A stretch of DNA of 64,000 nucleotides, from assembly GCF_014288055.1 (NCBI RefSeq), contig NZ_JACOPK010000007.1, positions 62,001-126,000 on the forward strand, written 5' to 3'. The DNA comes from Agathobaculum hominis. Lineage in GTDB: Bacteria; Bacillota; Clostridia; Oscillospirales; Butyricicoccaceae. Every line of letters starts with the position of its first letter. Positions within the stretch are counted from its first letter, which is position 1. Shown here piece by piece: positions 24,890 through 34,942 of this stretch. Both the position numbers and the translations under genes were made by a program. Below the pieces are notes generated by a model that saw only the letters and a program-made list of their open reading frames with translations, was not told where the DNA came from and made no database searches.

Positions 24890-25771
24890 TTATTCTGTAA
24901 TCGTGGTCCGGAATGCGAGGGTTTCGCTCTCACCCGGAGCAAGTCTGCGGATTCCCTGCTTGTTCTCGATGGCGTGATCGAGATGCGTACCGTCCGGGAG
25001 TGTGCTCCACGGCTCCAGGCAGGTAAACGGCACGTCAAAATCCTTGTACGGGCTCCAGACGGCGAAGTACGGGAAATCCCTGAATTCCATCGTCACCCGG
25101 CGGCTGTTTTTCGTGCTGCCGATGGACGCGCGGCGGACGGTCAGTCCCTCAGTCATTACCGCATCGGACGCAAAGAGCTCACGCGAAATATGCAGTCTGC
25201 CGCCATCGAGCGGCAGACGGATGCGCTCTGCGGTCAGCATAACGTCCTCGTCGGTAACAATACGCGTCAGCGCGTCCGTTCCCTCGAACTCGACGAAATA
25301 ATCCGTGATTTTCTCGCCCTCCTGCCAGCACAGCGTATAGGCATCGTGGCCGCCGATTTCATAATACATCGTGCTGCCGCTGTCGTTGCGCGTGATGTGC
25401 TCCTTGATGAGCGAGCCGCGGTCGAGCGTGAAGCGAAGCGTACAGGTGAAGTCCCACGGATACATTTTTTTGGTATACTCGCTCTGCGTGAGCGTAAATT
25501 CCGCACAGGTGCCGCTCACCTGCTTCGGCTCCCACTCCAGATCACGGCCGAAGCCATGCTGCGTGATCTCAAAGGATGCGCCGTCCACCGTGTAGGTCTT
25601 GTCCTTGAGGCGGCCGACAATCGGGAACAGAACAGGCGCATGGCGCTTCCACGCCGCCGGATCGCCTCCCCAGACATATTCCGTTCCTGTCGTCTTGCTC
25701 CTGAAACTGGTCAGCTCCGCACCGAACGGGTTGATCTCCACGCGAAAGCCTTCGTTTTCGAGTACGATCAT
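24890..25771 (-). CDS. Aldose 1-epimerase family protein (LacX type)
   Basis: The 293-residue galactose-mutarotase-fold protein interconverts anomers of a sugar or sugar phosphate. Visible features are GAELTSFRSKTTGTEYVWGG near the N-terminus, PVLFPIVGRL, the His in ITQHGFGRD, the second conserved His in IGGHDAYTL, and FTCLEPWSTLPDG near the end with the conserved Glu. The frame stays open far upstream through metK, but GAGGAGG before ATG 25771 fixes the start. No sugar operon surrounds it, so the substrate is unknown. Confidence 0.87.
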   Translation of the reverse strand: MIVLENEGFRVEINPFGAELTSFRSKTTGTEYVWGGDPAAWKRHAPVLFPIVGRLKDKTYTVDGASFEITQHGFGRDLEWEPKQVSGTCAEFTLTQSEYTKKMYPWDFTCTLRFTLDRGSLIKEHITRNDSGSTMYYEIGGHDAYTLCWQEGEKITDYFVEFEGTDALTRIVTDEDVMLTAERIRLPLDGGRLHISRELFASDAVMTEGLTVRRASIGSTKNSRRVTMEFRDFPYFAVWSPYKDFDVPFTCLEPWSTLPDGTHLDHAIENKQGIRRLAPGESETLAFRTTITE

Positions 25772-25801
25772 GATTTTTCCTCCTCTTTGCTCTTTTCTAT
25801 G

Positions 25802-25839
25802 CGAAAAAGGCGCAAAGTCTGGTACTCTGCGCCTTTTCG
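25802..25839 (-). terminator. metK terminator
   Basis: Stem from CGAAAAAGGCGCA (25802-25814) and TGCGCCTTTTCG (25828-25839), T-rich on the minus strand. Confidence 0.85.
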
Positions 25840-25841
25840 TT

Positions 25842-27029
<1,188 letters not shown>

Positions 27030-27068
27030 TTGTGTCATTGTCCTTTCTGTTTCTCGTGGAAGCGGAAT

Positions 27069-27212
27069 AAAAAACGCTCCCGTTTGGGAGCGAAAAATGC
27101 GTTCTGCTCCCTCATCTTTCGTGTTTCTACGCCGGATTTGGCACCTTACAGCGCTTTCGCGCGCAGGTTGCCGGGTTTCACAGGGCCGTTCCCTCCACCG
27201 CTCTCGATAAGG
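27069..27212 (-). ncRNA. SAM-I riboswitch (S-box) of metK
   Basis: On the minus strand: TTATCGAGAGCGGTGGAGGG, GTGAAACCCGGCAACC, GGTGCCAAATCC and AGATGAG in order, the classical S-box core (complement of about 27108-27212). A terminator follows: CGCTCCC/GGGAGCG (27075-27081 with 27086-27092) with a T6 tail. SAM binding should favour termination before metK. Confidence 0.96.
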
Positions 27213-27235
27213 TAGATTATTTACTTACGGAGTAT

Positions 27236-27264
27236 ATCTTATATAAAATTTCAGTGTTTGTCAA
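27236..27264 (-). promoter_or_regulatory. metK promoter
   Basis: TTGACA (complement of 27259-27264), 17 bases, TAAGAT (complement of 27236-27241). Confidence 0.75.
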
Positions 27265-27300
27265 GGGAAAATTTCGGCATCTTCGGAAAATCTAACCGCA

Positions 27301-27329
27301 TTGACATTTTACACGAACAAGTATATAGT
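27301..27329 (+). promoter_or_regulatory. Promoter of the dehydratase-activase operon
   Basis: TTGACA (27301-27306), 17 bases, TATAGT (27324-27329). About 110 bases of leader follow, with a small CCTGC/GCAGG hairpin (27349-27364) and no other element seen. Confidence 0.8.
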
Positions 27330-27446
27330 AAATAAGTAGCATTTTGCCTGCTTTTTTACGCAGGTGCATCTACCCGCATTTTCACGCGCCGTGGCAGCAG
27401 CAGCTGTCCGCTGGCGCATTTATTATCATGGGAGTACGATTAGGAT

Positions 27447-30404
27447 ATGTATGTAAATGTTGGCATCGACATCGGTTCAACAACGGTCAAGATCGTCGTT
27501 GTGCGCGATGGAGAGATCATCCACAAACACTATGAACGCCATTTTTCCAAGGTGCGCGAAAAGGCTGTCGAGCTGGTTCGCGCCGCGCGCGGGCTGATCG
27601 GCGAGGATACGCCGATCCACTGCTCGATCACCGGCTCGGCCGGTCTCGGCGTTGCCAAGGCGGCGGACATCGACTTCGTTCAGGAGGTCTTTGCTACGCG
27701 CAAGGCGGTCGGCGTGCACGTGCCGGCGGCAGACGTCGTCATCGAGCTCGGCGGCGAGGACGCGAAGATCGTCTTTCTGACCGGTCAGCTGGAAGAGCGC
27801 ATGAACGGTTCCTGCGCCGGCGGCACCGGCGCGTTCATCGACCAGATGGCGGTACTGCTCGACGTTACCCCGTCCGAGCTTGACCATCTCGCGCAGGGCG
27901 CGGAGCGCATCTACACCATCGCTTCGCGCTGCGGCGTGTTCGCCAAGTCGGACATCCAGCCGCTGCTCAACGAGGGCGCACGCAAGGAGGATGTCGCAGC
28001 CTCGATTTTTCAGGCAGTCGTCAACCAGACCATTGCCGGCCTCGCACAGGGCCGCGAGGTCAAGGGCGATGTGCTGTTCCTCGGCGGCCCGCTGTTCTTC
28101 TTCAAGGGCCTCCAGAAGCGCTTTCAGGAGACGCTCGGCCTGGATGATGAGCACGCGCACTTCCCTGCCCTCGCGCCGTATGCCATCGCGGCCGGCGCAG
28201 CGGAGTATGCAGGCACCACCTCTAAGACCTACACCGTGTCCTCCCTGCTCGATGCACTCGAAAAGGCCGCCGGCGCGCCGGTCGTTGCGAACTATCTGCC
28301 GCCGCTGTTCGAGTCCGAGCAGCAGTATGAGGAGTTCAAATCGCGGCACAGCTCGCATGACGTCATGACCCAGAACGTTACCGTTTACGAGGGCGACGCC
28401 TATCTCGGCATCGACTGCGGCTCGACCACGACCAAGCTCGTGCTCATCGGCGAGGACGACCAGATCCTGTTCCACCACTACCAGTCCAACAAGGGCAACC
28501 CGGCGGACGTTATCCGCGAGCAGCTGACAAAGCTCTACGAGCTGTGCGGCGACCGCGTACATATCGTCTCCTCCGCCGTCACGGGCTACGGCGAAGCGCT
28601 CATCCAGAACGCCTTCGGCGTGGATTTTGGTCTGGTCGAGACGGTCGCGCATTTCCGCGCGGCACGCCATTTTAACCCCGACGTCGATTTCATCATCGAC
28701 ATCGGCGGTCAGGACATCAAATGCTTCAAGATCCGCAACAAATGCATCGACAACATTTCGCTGAACGAGGCCTGCTCTTCCGGCTGCGGCTCGTTTATCG
28801 AGACGTTCGCGCGCTCGATGGGCTACTCCATCGAGGAATTCTGCAAGCTCGGCCTGTTTGCGAAGCATCCGATCGACCTCGGCTCGCGCTGCACCGTGTT
28901 TATGAACTCGTCGGTCAAGCAGGCGCAGAAGGACGGCGCCGGAATCGACGCGATCTCGGCCGGTCTGTCCGTGTCGGTCGTCAAGAACGCGCTCTACAAG
29001 GTCATCCGTGCCCATTCGCCCGATGACCTCGGCAGGCACATCGTCGTACAGGGCGGCACCTTCCTCAACGATGCCATACTGCGCTCGTTCGAGCAGGAGA
29101 TCGGCCGCAACGTCACCCGTCCGGCCATCTCCGGCCTCATGGGCGCTTATGGCGCGGCGCTGCACGCCAAGGACAACCGCCGCGAGACCACGACGCTCGT
29201 CGGCACGGATGTGCTGGCAGGCTTCGAGCACAATGTCCGCTCCACGCGCTGCGGTCTGTGCGAAAACCACTGCAGCCTCACCATCAACAACTTCGGCGGC
29301 GGCCGTCGCTTCATTTCGGGCAACCGCTGCGAGCGTCCGCTCGGCGGCACGAAAAAGGCCGACCTGCCCAATCTCTATAAATGGAAGCTCGAAAAGCTCC
29401 GCAGCTACGGCGAGCCGTCCGGCAACCCGAACCCGATCGCGACCATCGGTCTGCCGTTCGGCCTCAACTACTTCGAGCTGCTGCCGTTCTGGACAAAGTT
29501 CCTGCGCACGCTCGGCTTCGAAACGGTGATTTCCGATGTCTCCACCCGCGATATGTATATGAAGGGGCAGCATTCCATTCCGTCGGATACAGTCTGCTAC
29601 CCGGCCAAGCTCATGCACGGTCACATCGAAAATCTGCTTGAGAAGGGTGTGGACGCGATCTTCTACCCCTGCATGACCTACAATCTCGACGAGGGCCGCG
29701 CGTCCAACTGCTACAACTGCCCGGTCGTCGCCTACTACCCCGAGCTGCTCAAGGCCAACGTCTCCGCGCTCACGGACTTCGATTTCATGATGCCGTATTT
29801 TGAGCTTGCAGACCCTAAGCGCTTCCGCAAGCACGCAGTCAGCTATTTCTGTAAGAAATATCCGCGGCTCAAAAAGAAAAAGGTGCTCGAGGCAGCCGAT
29901 GCCGCCTATCAGGCGCAGCAGGAATACTGCACTGCCGTCCGTCTGGAGGGTCAGAAGGCCATCCGCTACGCCGACGAGCACGGTCTTGACGTCGCGGTCA
30001 TCGCAGGCAGGCCGTATCACGTTGACCCCGAGATCAACCACGGCATCGATCAGCTCATCTCGTCGTTCGGACTTGTCATCGTTTCCGAGGACGCGGTATG
30101 GCAGCTGACCGACGCGCCCGAGGTACACGTTCTCAATCAGTGGACCTACCACTCGCGCATGTACGGCGCGGCGAAATACGTCACCCAGAAGGAAAACGCG
30201 CAGCTCATCCAGCTTGTATCGTTCGGCTGCGGCATCGACGCGATCACGACCGATGAAATGCGCGCCATCTGCGAAAACGGCGGCAAGATCTATACACAGC
30301 TTAAAATCGATGAGATCAGCAACCTCGGCGCGGCAAAGATCCGTATCCGAAGCATGCTGGCTGCCGTAGAGGAGGGCAGAAAACTTGCAGAACACAACGC
30401 CTAA
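27447..30404 (+). CDS. Tandem acyl-CoA dehydratase activase (two BadF/BcrA ATPase domains plus DUF2229)
   Basis: The 985-residue protein contains two ASKHA ATPase domains of the 2-hydroxyacyl-CoA dehydratase activase type. The first (about 1-260) has GIDIGSTTVKIVVV, ELGGEDAKIVF and NGSCAGGTGAFIDQM. The second (about 315-590) has GIDCGSTTTKLVLIG, DIGGQDIKCFKI and ACSSGCGSFIETFARSMG, where paired Cys could hold a bridging [4Fe-4S] cluster. A DUF2229-type region (about 610-985) contains a CGLCENHC Fe-S-like motif. Such proteins use ATP to push an electron at very low potential into a partner iron-sulphur protein. The partner is probably the next gene, which overlaps by 20 bases. Confidence 0.9.
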   Translation: MYVNVGIDIGSTTVKIVVVRDGEIIHKHYERHFSKVREKAVELVRAARGLIGEDTPIHCSITGSAGLGVAKAADIDFVQEVFATRKAVGVHVPAADVVIELGGEDAKIVFLTGQLEERMNGSCAGGTGAFIDQMAVLLDVTPSELDHLAQGAERIYTIASRCGVFAKSDIQPLLNEGARKEDVAASIFQAVVNQTIAGLAQGREVKGDVLFLGGPLFFFKGLQKRFQETLGLDDEHAHFPALAPYAIAAGAAEYAGTTSKTYTVSSLLDALEKAAGAPVVANYLPPLFESEQQYEEFKSRHSSHDVMTQNVTVYEGDAYLGIDCGSTTTKLVLIGEDDQILFHHYQSNKGNPADVIREQLTKLYELCGDRVHIVSSAVTGYGEALIQNAFGVDFGLVETVAHFRAARHFNPDVDFIIDIGGQDIKCFKIRNKCIDNISLNEACSSGCGSFIETFARSMGYSIEEFCKLGLFAKHPIDLGSRCTVFMNSSVKQAQKDGAGIDAISAGLSVSVVKNALYKVIRAHSPDDLGRHIVVQGGTFLNDAILRSFEQEIGRNVTRPAISGLMGAYGAALHAKDNRRETTTLVGTDVLAGFEHNVRSTRCGLCENHCSLTINNFGGGRRFISGNRCERPLGGTKKADLPNLYKWKLEKLRSYGEPSGNPNPIATIGLPFGLNYFELLPFWTKFLRTLGFETVISDVSTRDMYMKGQHSIPSDTVCYPAKLMHGHIENLLEKGVDAIFYPCMTYNLDEGRASNCYNCPVVAYYPELLKANVSALTDFDFMMPYFELADPKRFRKHAVSYFCKKYPRLKKKKVLEAADAAYQAQQEYCTAVRLEGQKAIRYADEHGLDVAVIAGRPYHVDPEINHGIDQLISSFGLVIVSEDAVWQLTDAPEVHVLNQWTYHSRMYGAAKYVTQKENAQLIQLVSFGCGIDAITTDEMRAICENGGKIYTQLKIDEISNLGAAKIRIRSMLAAVEEGRKLAEHNA

Positions 30405-31641
30405 AACCTATGATTATCCGCAGTTTACCGAGGAGATGCGGCGCGATTACACCATTCTCGTGCCCAATATGCTCCCGGTCCAGCTCGGCCTCATCTGCCG
30501 TCTGATGCGCAACTACGGCTACAAGATGGAGCTGCTGCATACCGAAGGCCCGAACATTGCCGAGCAGGGCCTGCGCAACGTACATAACGACACCTGTTAC
30601 CCCGCACTGCTCGTCATCGGTCAGCTGATGGACGCCATCCAGTCCGGCCGGTACGATGTGCATAAGATCGCGCTCATCCTGCCGCAGACCGGCGGCGGCT
30701 GCCGGGCATCCAACTATATCCACCTGCTTCGCAAGGCGCTCGAAAAGAACGGCTACGGCTTCATTCCGGTTATTTCTCTGAACTTTTCCGGCCTTGAGAG
30801 CAACCCCGGCTTCAAGCTGACCAAGACCATGCTCATGCAGGTCGCCTACGCCCTGCTCATCGGCGACCTTATCATGATGGTCGCGAACCAGTGCCGCCCC
30901 TATGAGGTCGTCGCCGGTTCGACCGACAAGGCCATCGAGATCTGCATGGACGCCGTTACAAAACGCTTTACCGGCGAGCGCGTCATACGCTACGGCGAGG
31001 TCAAGCATCTGTTCCAGTTCGTTCTCGATGTTTTCGGCAAGGTTCGTCTCGACAGGACGCGGAAAAAGAAGCTCGTCGGCATCGTCGGTGAGATCTACGT
31101 CAAGTTCTCTCCCCTCGGCAACAACCGTCTGGAGGAGTTCCTGCTCTCCGAAGGCTGTGAGCCCGTCCTGCCCGGCCTGATGGATTTCTGTCTGTACTGC
31201 ATCTACAACTCGGTCATCGACCACGATCTGTACAGCCGCAATGCCAAAACCGCGATGATCTACAAAATGGTCTATCAGTTTGTGCTCTCCAAGCAGACTG
31301 ACATCATCAAAATGATGAAGAAAGACGGCCATTTTCGTCCGCCGATGGCCTTTGACGAAGTGCGCAGGAAGTCGCACGCTATCATCGGTCAGGGCGTAAA
31401 GATGGGCGAGGGCTGGCTGCTGCCGGCGGAAATGGTCGAGCTTATCAGCGAAGGCGTTACCAATATCGTCTGCACCCAGCCGTTCGGCTGTCTGCCCAAT
31501 CACATTGCCGGCAAGGGCATGATCCGCAAAATCCGCGAGGTCTACCCTCAGGCGAACATTGTCGCGGTAGACTACGATCCCGGTGCATCCAAGATCAACC
31601 AGGAGAACCGCATCAAGCTCATGCTTTCGAGCGCGGAATAA
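30385..31641 (+). CDS. HgdB-like 2-hydroxyacyl-CoA dehydratase family protein
   Basis: The 418-residue protein resembles the iron-sulphur component of 2-hydroxyacyl-CoA dehydratases and benzoyl-CoA reductases. Conserved Cys-bearing segments are NDTCYPALLVIGQ, GGGCRASNYIHLL, CLYCIYNS and NIVCTQPFGCLPNH. The start is TTG at 30385 with GGAGGG eight bases before it, inside the end of the activase gene. The pair resembles orphan activase/dehydratase systems (including double-cubane proteins) rather than a substrate-specific dehydratase, because no CoA-transferase or second dehydratase subunit is adjacent. The substrate is unknown. Confidence 0.82.
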   Translation: MQNTTPKTYDYPQFTEEMRRDYTILVPNMLPVQLGLICRLMRNYGYKMELLHTEGPNIAEQGLRNVHNDTCYPALLVIGQLMDAIQSGRYDVHKIALILPQTGGGCRASNYIHLLRKALEKNGYGFIPVISLNFSGLESNPGFKLTKTMLMQVAYALLIGDLIMMVANQCRPYEVVAGSTDKAIEICMDAVTKRFTGERVIRYGEVKHLFQFVLDVFGKVRLDRTRKKKLVGIVGEIYVKFSPLGNNRLEEFLLSEGCEPVLPGLMDFCLYCIYNSVIDHDLYSRNAKTAMIYKMVYQFVLSKQTDIIKMMKKDGHFRPPMAFDEVRRKSHAIIGQGVKMGEGWLLPAEMVELISEGVTNIVCTQPFGCLPNHIAGKGMIRKIREVYPQANIVAVDYDPGASKINQENRIKLMLSSAE

Positions 31642-31651
31642 GAGGAACATC

Positions 31652-32005
31652 ATGAAACAGCTCAAACCAAACGATATTTCCGTCATGCGCACGGCAATCG
31701 GCCTCTATGCGCAGCCATTCGGCGTCGAATCGTTCGCAGTCATGCTGAGCGAGGACAAGACCGAGCCGAAGAGCGAGGAGGAGCGCGTAACGCGCGATCT
31801 GCTCCACCGTCTCGACCAGTACGAATACGGTCTCGCGTCCGAGTTCACGCTCTCCGAGGATGAAGCAAAGTTCGTCACGGACGCACTGCGTCAGCTGATC
31901 GTGCGCGACAATCAGTCGCTTCAGTATGAAAAACGCCCGAAGTGCATTCGTGAATGCGAAAAGGAGATCCGCGCCGCGACCGTCTGCATCTCGCGTATCA
32001 GCTGA
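31652..32005 (+). CDS. Hypothetical protein in activase operon, 117 aa
   Basis: The soluble, charged 117-residue protein starts at ATG 31652, 10 bases after the dehydratase-like gene, with AGAGGAA as RBS, so it is clearly part of the same operon. It is mostly helical in appearance (DLLHRLDQYEYGLASEFTLS) and has two Cys near the end (KCIRECEKEIR). No family recognised. Its place suggests an accessory or assembly role for the activase system; that is inference only. Confidence 0.72.
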   Translation: MKQLKPNDISVMRTAIGLYAQPFGVESFAVMLSEDKTEPKSEEERVTRDLLHRLDQYEYGLASEFTLSEDEAKFVTDALRQLIVRDNQSLQYEKRPKCIRECEKEIRAATVCISRIS

Positions 32006-32017
32006 ATACAAACATTT

Positions 32018-32283
32018 AAGGCACGCCCACGGCGTGCCTTTTAGTCTGTCGATAAAGTTTATTTTCATGCAGGAACGGCAGCCGCGCGGAAGCGCGCATT
32101 CAAAAGCGTTTGCTGCGCAAACGCATCCAAACCGGGGGCGTGTACCTCGGTTTGGATACTTTGAGAGGGAGAAAGTTTCCGCATGGGAACTTTCGGACGT
32201 CCGTGTTTTGCAAAGTCAAAACACAGATTGTCGGAAAAACGAAGTTTTTCGACAGTCTCAAAGGCACGCCCACGGCGTGCCTT
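32018..32283. repeat. Array of seven or eight tandem hairpins bounded by identical 23-bp hairpins
   Basis: Both ends are the same 10-bp stem / 3-base loop hairpin (32018-32040 and 32261-32283; arms AAGGCACGCC and GGCGTGCCTT). Between them are stems at 32084-32097, 32106-32124 (GCGTTTGC/GCAAACGC), 32125-32157 (ATCCAAACCG/CGGTTTGGAT), 32171-32194 (GAAAGTTTCC/GGGAACTTTC), the palindrome CGGACGTCCG (32194-32203), 32203-32224 (GTGTTTTG/CAAAACAC) and 32226-32257. Nearly every base is in a stem. The first unit could terminate the activase operon; the rest has no known role. No coding region is seen in this interval. Confidence 0.85.
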
Positions 32284-32330
32284 TGTTATTCTCTGCTGTA
32301 ACCGGTGATCCTGCTGCTGCATAGGCTGAA

Positions 32331-32359
32331 ATGACCGCCTGGGCGGTCAAATCTACAAT
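32331..32359 (+). promoter_or_regulatory. feoA promoter with overlapping palindrome
   Basis: -10 TACAAT (32354-32359); 17 bases upstream the -35 position reads ATGACC (32331-32336), part of the perfect inverted repeat TGACCGCC-TG-GGCGGTCA (32332-32349). A regulator bound there would cover the -35. The sequence is not an A/T-rich Fur box. Confidence 0.55.
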
Positions 32360-32373
32360 ACTGGACTGATTCT

Positions 32374-32613
32374 ATGCAACAAAATGCTGTTCTCACGCTG
32401 GCACAGCTCCCCGAAAACCGCTCGGCGCGTATCGCCGCGCTCCGCCTCTCAGGAGGCATGCGTCGAAGGCTGCGCGAGCTGGGTTTTATTGCCGGGACGC
32501 GCATTACCTGCCTGCACCGCGTGTCGGACGGTGCATCTGCCGCATACCTTGTCCGCGGCACGGTCATCGCCCTGCGGCGGAACGATGCAGAGCGCATCGA
32601 GGTGCTGCCATGA
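32374..32613 (+). CDS. feoA: Ferrous iron transport protein A
   Basis: The 79-residue SH3-like cytoplasmic protein assists FeoB. Typical features are LRLSGGMRRRLRELGFIAGTRI (equivalent of the G-x-x-x-x-x-L-x-x-L-G core) and YLVRGTVIALRRNDAERIEV at the end. It overlaps the feoB start by four bases. Because the feoB partner is interrupted, this FeoA may now lack its cognate transporter. Confidence 0.88.
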   Translation: MQQNAVLTLAQLPENRSARIAALRLSGGMRRRLRELGFIAGTRITCLHRVSDGASAAYLVRGTVIALRRNDAERIEVLP

Positions 32614-33713
32614 AGGATGCAGGCTCTGCGGTCGCGCTGATGGGTAATCCGAACGTCGGAAAGTCCACGGTCTTCAACGCGCTGACCGGCGGACGACAGC
32701 ACACGGGCAACTGGAGCGGAAAGACGGTCTCGCTCGCGGAGGGGCGTATCACAGGCGAAGATATCACGCTCATCGACCTTCCGGGTACTTATTCGCTGCA
32801 CGCGCGTTCACAGGAGGAAGCGCTCGCTCGCGAATTTCTGACCTGCGGCGGTGCGCAGGCCGTCATTCTTGTCGCAGACGCCGCCTGCCTCCAGCGCAGC
32901 CTTGTTCTGGTCCTGCAGGTGCTCGAGGTGCAGCCGCACGCCGTTCTCTGCCTGAATCTGATGGATGAGGCGCGAAAGAAGCATATCCGCATCGACACAG
33001 CGGTGCTTTCGCGTGAGCTTGGCATTCCGGTCGTGCCCTGTGCCGCACGGTCAAAAAAGGGGCTGAACGAGCTGAAAAACACGCTTCGAAGCGTGCTGAG
33101 CGGAACGCTTCCTCCCTGCTCCGAGCCGCCCATCCGATACCCTGCGGACATCCGGTGCGGTCTGTATGCTGAGCCGCACAAGGGACAGACGCGCGACGAG
33201 CTTGACGATATTCTGACCGCCGCCGCGGTGCTGCGCGCCGAGGAGATCACTATGACCTGCGTCACCGCACCGGACGATCCGCACGCCCGCGACCGTGCCA
33301 TCGACCGTGCTGTGCTCAGCCGCCGCTTCGGCATTCCCCTCATGCTTCTGCTGCTCGCGCTCGTTTTCTGGCTGACGCTCTCCGGCGCGAACACCGTCAG
33401 CGCCATGCTTTCCGGATTTCTGCTCGGGCTCGAAGCGCCGCTCAGGCGTGTGCTCACCGCGCTCAGCCTGCCGCCCGGCGCGGTCTCCCTGCTCACCGAC
33501 GGCGTGTGGCGCGTGCTCGCGACCGTCGTTTCGGTCATGCTGCCGCCTATGGCGATCTTTTTCCCGCTCTTCACCCTGCTCGAGGACGCCGGCTATCTGC
33601 CGCGCATCGCGCTTCAGCTGGATCATGCGTTCTGCCGCGCCGGCGCCTGCGGCAAGCAGAGCCTAAGCATGTGCCTGCGCACGCTGCGTGCGCAAAAAAA
33701 CAGGACCGGATGA
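32610..33713 (+). pseudogene. feoB: feoB, 5' part (interrupted by a 14.1-kb insertion)
   Basis: The first 355 codons belong to a ferrous iron permease: G1 GNPNVGKSTVFNAL, switch region GNWSGKTVSL, G3 DLPGTYSL, G4 NLMDEARK, then the first transmembrane helices with PLFTLLEDAGYLPRIALQ. The protein then reads CGKQSLSMC, whose normal continuation would be MGFGCNA; here it instead runs 12 residues into foreign sequence and stops at 33711-33713. The missing remainder is at 47758-48587. A truncated 367-residue product with an intact GTPase domain and few helices could still be made but should not transport iron. Confidence 0.92.
33664..33674 (+). repeat. Left direct repeat of the integrated element (attL core)
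   Basis: TAAGCATGTGC within codons for L-S-M-C of feoB; identical to 47758-47768 and in the same reading frame. Confidence 0.88.
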
Positions 33714-33729
33714 GGCTTCCGATCCTGTT
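33694..33729 (-). terminator. Terminator of the lct/ykvI operon at the element's left end
   Basis: On the minus strand a 12-bp stem with one mismatch (33699-33710 with 33718-33729) is followed by T7. It lies only 25 bases inside the left repeat. Confidence 0.85.
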
Positions 33730-33740
33730 GAAGACGATAT

Positions 33741-34919
33741 TCAGATTTCCCTGCCCCGCGTGATGATCGCGTGCAGCACGAACGGGATAAACAGCGTGAT
33801 GAGCGCCGCATAGCCGAGATATGCATAGCCCTGCTTGACCACTGCCATCAGACCGAACTGCGCGATAGCGAACGCGATAAAGGTGAAGATCAGAGTGAAT
33901 ACGGCGTTGCGCGCCAGATGTCCCTTCATGCGCTCTGCATCGTTTTTGCGGTCGCGCTCAACAGCATTGACGCAGCGCGTAACGATGCCGGAGATCATGT
34001 TGACCGCAGTCGAAATCGAACCGAGGATGATCAAGATGGAGATGATCGGGGTCAGCACGCCTGCGCCCACGCCGTTCTGCACCAGAACGAGCATCGGGAC
34101 GGAAGCCGTTGCAAGATCTGCCACATAGGCAACCGCCAGCAGGCCGATGATGGAAAGCTCCATCGCTGCGAAGTTGCAGACAAACATGCCGATGGCCGCG
34201 CGGTTGATCTGCTTGACGTCCGTGACCGGCTCCATGTGCTGATACATGACCGAGACCGACGCGAGCTGGAAAAAGAAATACAGCACCGCCATCCAGAGCG
34301 CCGAACCGAACGAGCCGTTCGCTTTGGAGATGGTCGGCATCTCGCCGCCGGCCAGACGGCCGATGGCATCCGCAATCGCCGGCCACTGAGCAATGATGTT
34401 CGGCACGAGAACGAGCACCAGACCGATCAGAATGAGCACGCTTAGCGTGGATGCGCATTTGCGGACCATCGAGGTGCCGTACAGCGCGATGACAAAGATA
34501 AACGCGCCGACGATGAGCGTGCACAGCCAGTACGGCAGACCGGAGAGCGTCTGAATGGTCGAGCCGCCGGTCGCAAACGCCGCCGCAGAAGCCGTGCCGA
34601 TCATGATAAGGTAGCAGATCTCATACAGATTGCTCATGATCGGGCGGGTCCTGCCGTACAGGCTGTTGGAAAAGCTGCGGTAGTCATAGGTTTTGTGCTT
34701 ATAGGCATAGCGCATGCCGTACCAGAAGAACAGCGCGTACAGACCCTGCGTCAGCGCCGGAAGGATGAGGCACCAGATACCGTAATTGATGAAATACTGG
34801 TAGATCTGCGCGCCGGAGGCAAAGCCGCCGCCGAACTGCGTGGTGAATGCGACAAACGCGATGCCCATGGCAAGCGGCATCCTGCTTTTGTCAACGAGCA
34901 GTGTTTTTTTCTCGTTCAT
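33741..34919 (-). CDS. YkvI family membrane protein
   Basis: The 392-residue protein has about ten hydrophobic helices and the glycine-rich first helix FTTQFGGGFASGAQIYQYF, typical of YkvI-type proteins, which are distantly related to APC-superfamily transporters. It follows the LctD-like gene by 23 bases and ends the operon etfB-etfA-lctD-ykvI. In this place it could move lactate or a related organic acid, since no classical lactate permease is present; that substrate is inference. The start ATG is 34919, with RBS-like AAAAGGGGAAAAAGAA upstream. Confidence 0.82.
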   Translation of the reverse strand: MNEKKTLLVDKSRMPLAMGIAFVAFTTQFGGGFASGAQIYQYFINYGIWCLILPALTQGLYALFFWYGMRYAYKHKTYDYRSFSNSLYGRTRPIMSNLYEICYLIMIGTASAAAFATGGSTIQTLSGLPYWLCTLIVGAFIFVIALYGTSMVRKCASTLSVLILIGLVLVLVPNIIAQWPAIADAIGRLAGGEMPTISKANGSFGSALWMAVLYFFFQLASVSVMYQHMEPVTDVKQINRAAIGMFVCNFAAMELSIIGLLAVAYVADLATASVPMLVLVQNGVGAGVLTPIISILIILGSISTAVNMISGIVTRCVNAVERDRKNDAERMKGHLARNAVFTLIFTFIAFAIAQFGLMAVVKQGYAYLGYAALITLFIPFVLHAIITRGREI

Positions 34920-34942
34920 GTTTCTTTTTCCCCTTTTAGCCC

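Noticed and set aside
27477..30395. A 972-residue open frame on the minus strand
   Set aside because: It is the antisense of the activase gene; codon bias of the real gene keeps it open and it shows no domain.
32018..32283. CRISPR array
   Set aside because: Only the two end hairpins repeat; inner units differ and there are no regular spacers or cas genes.
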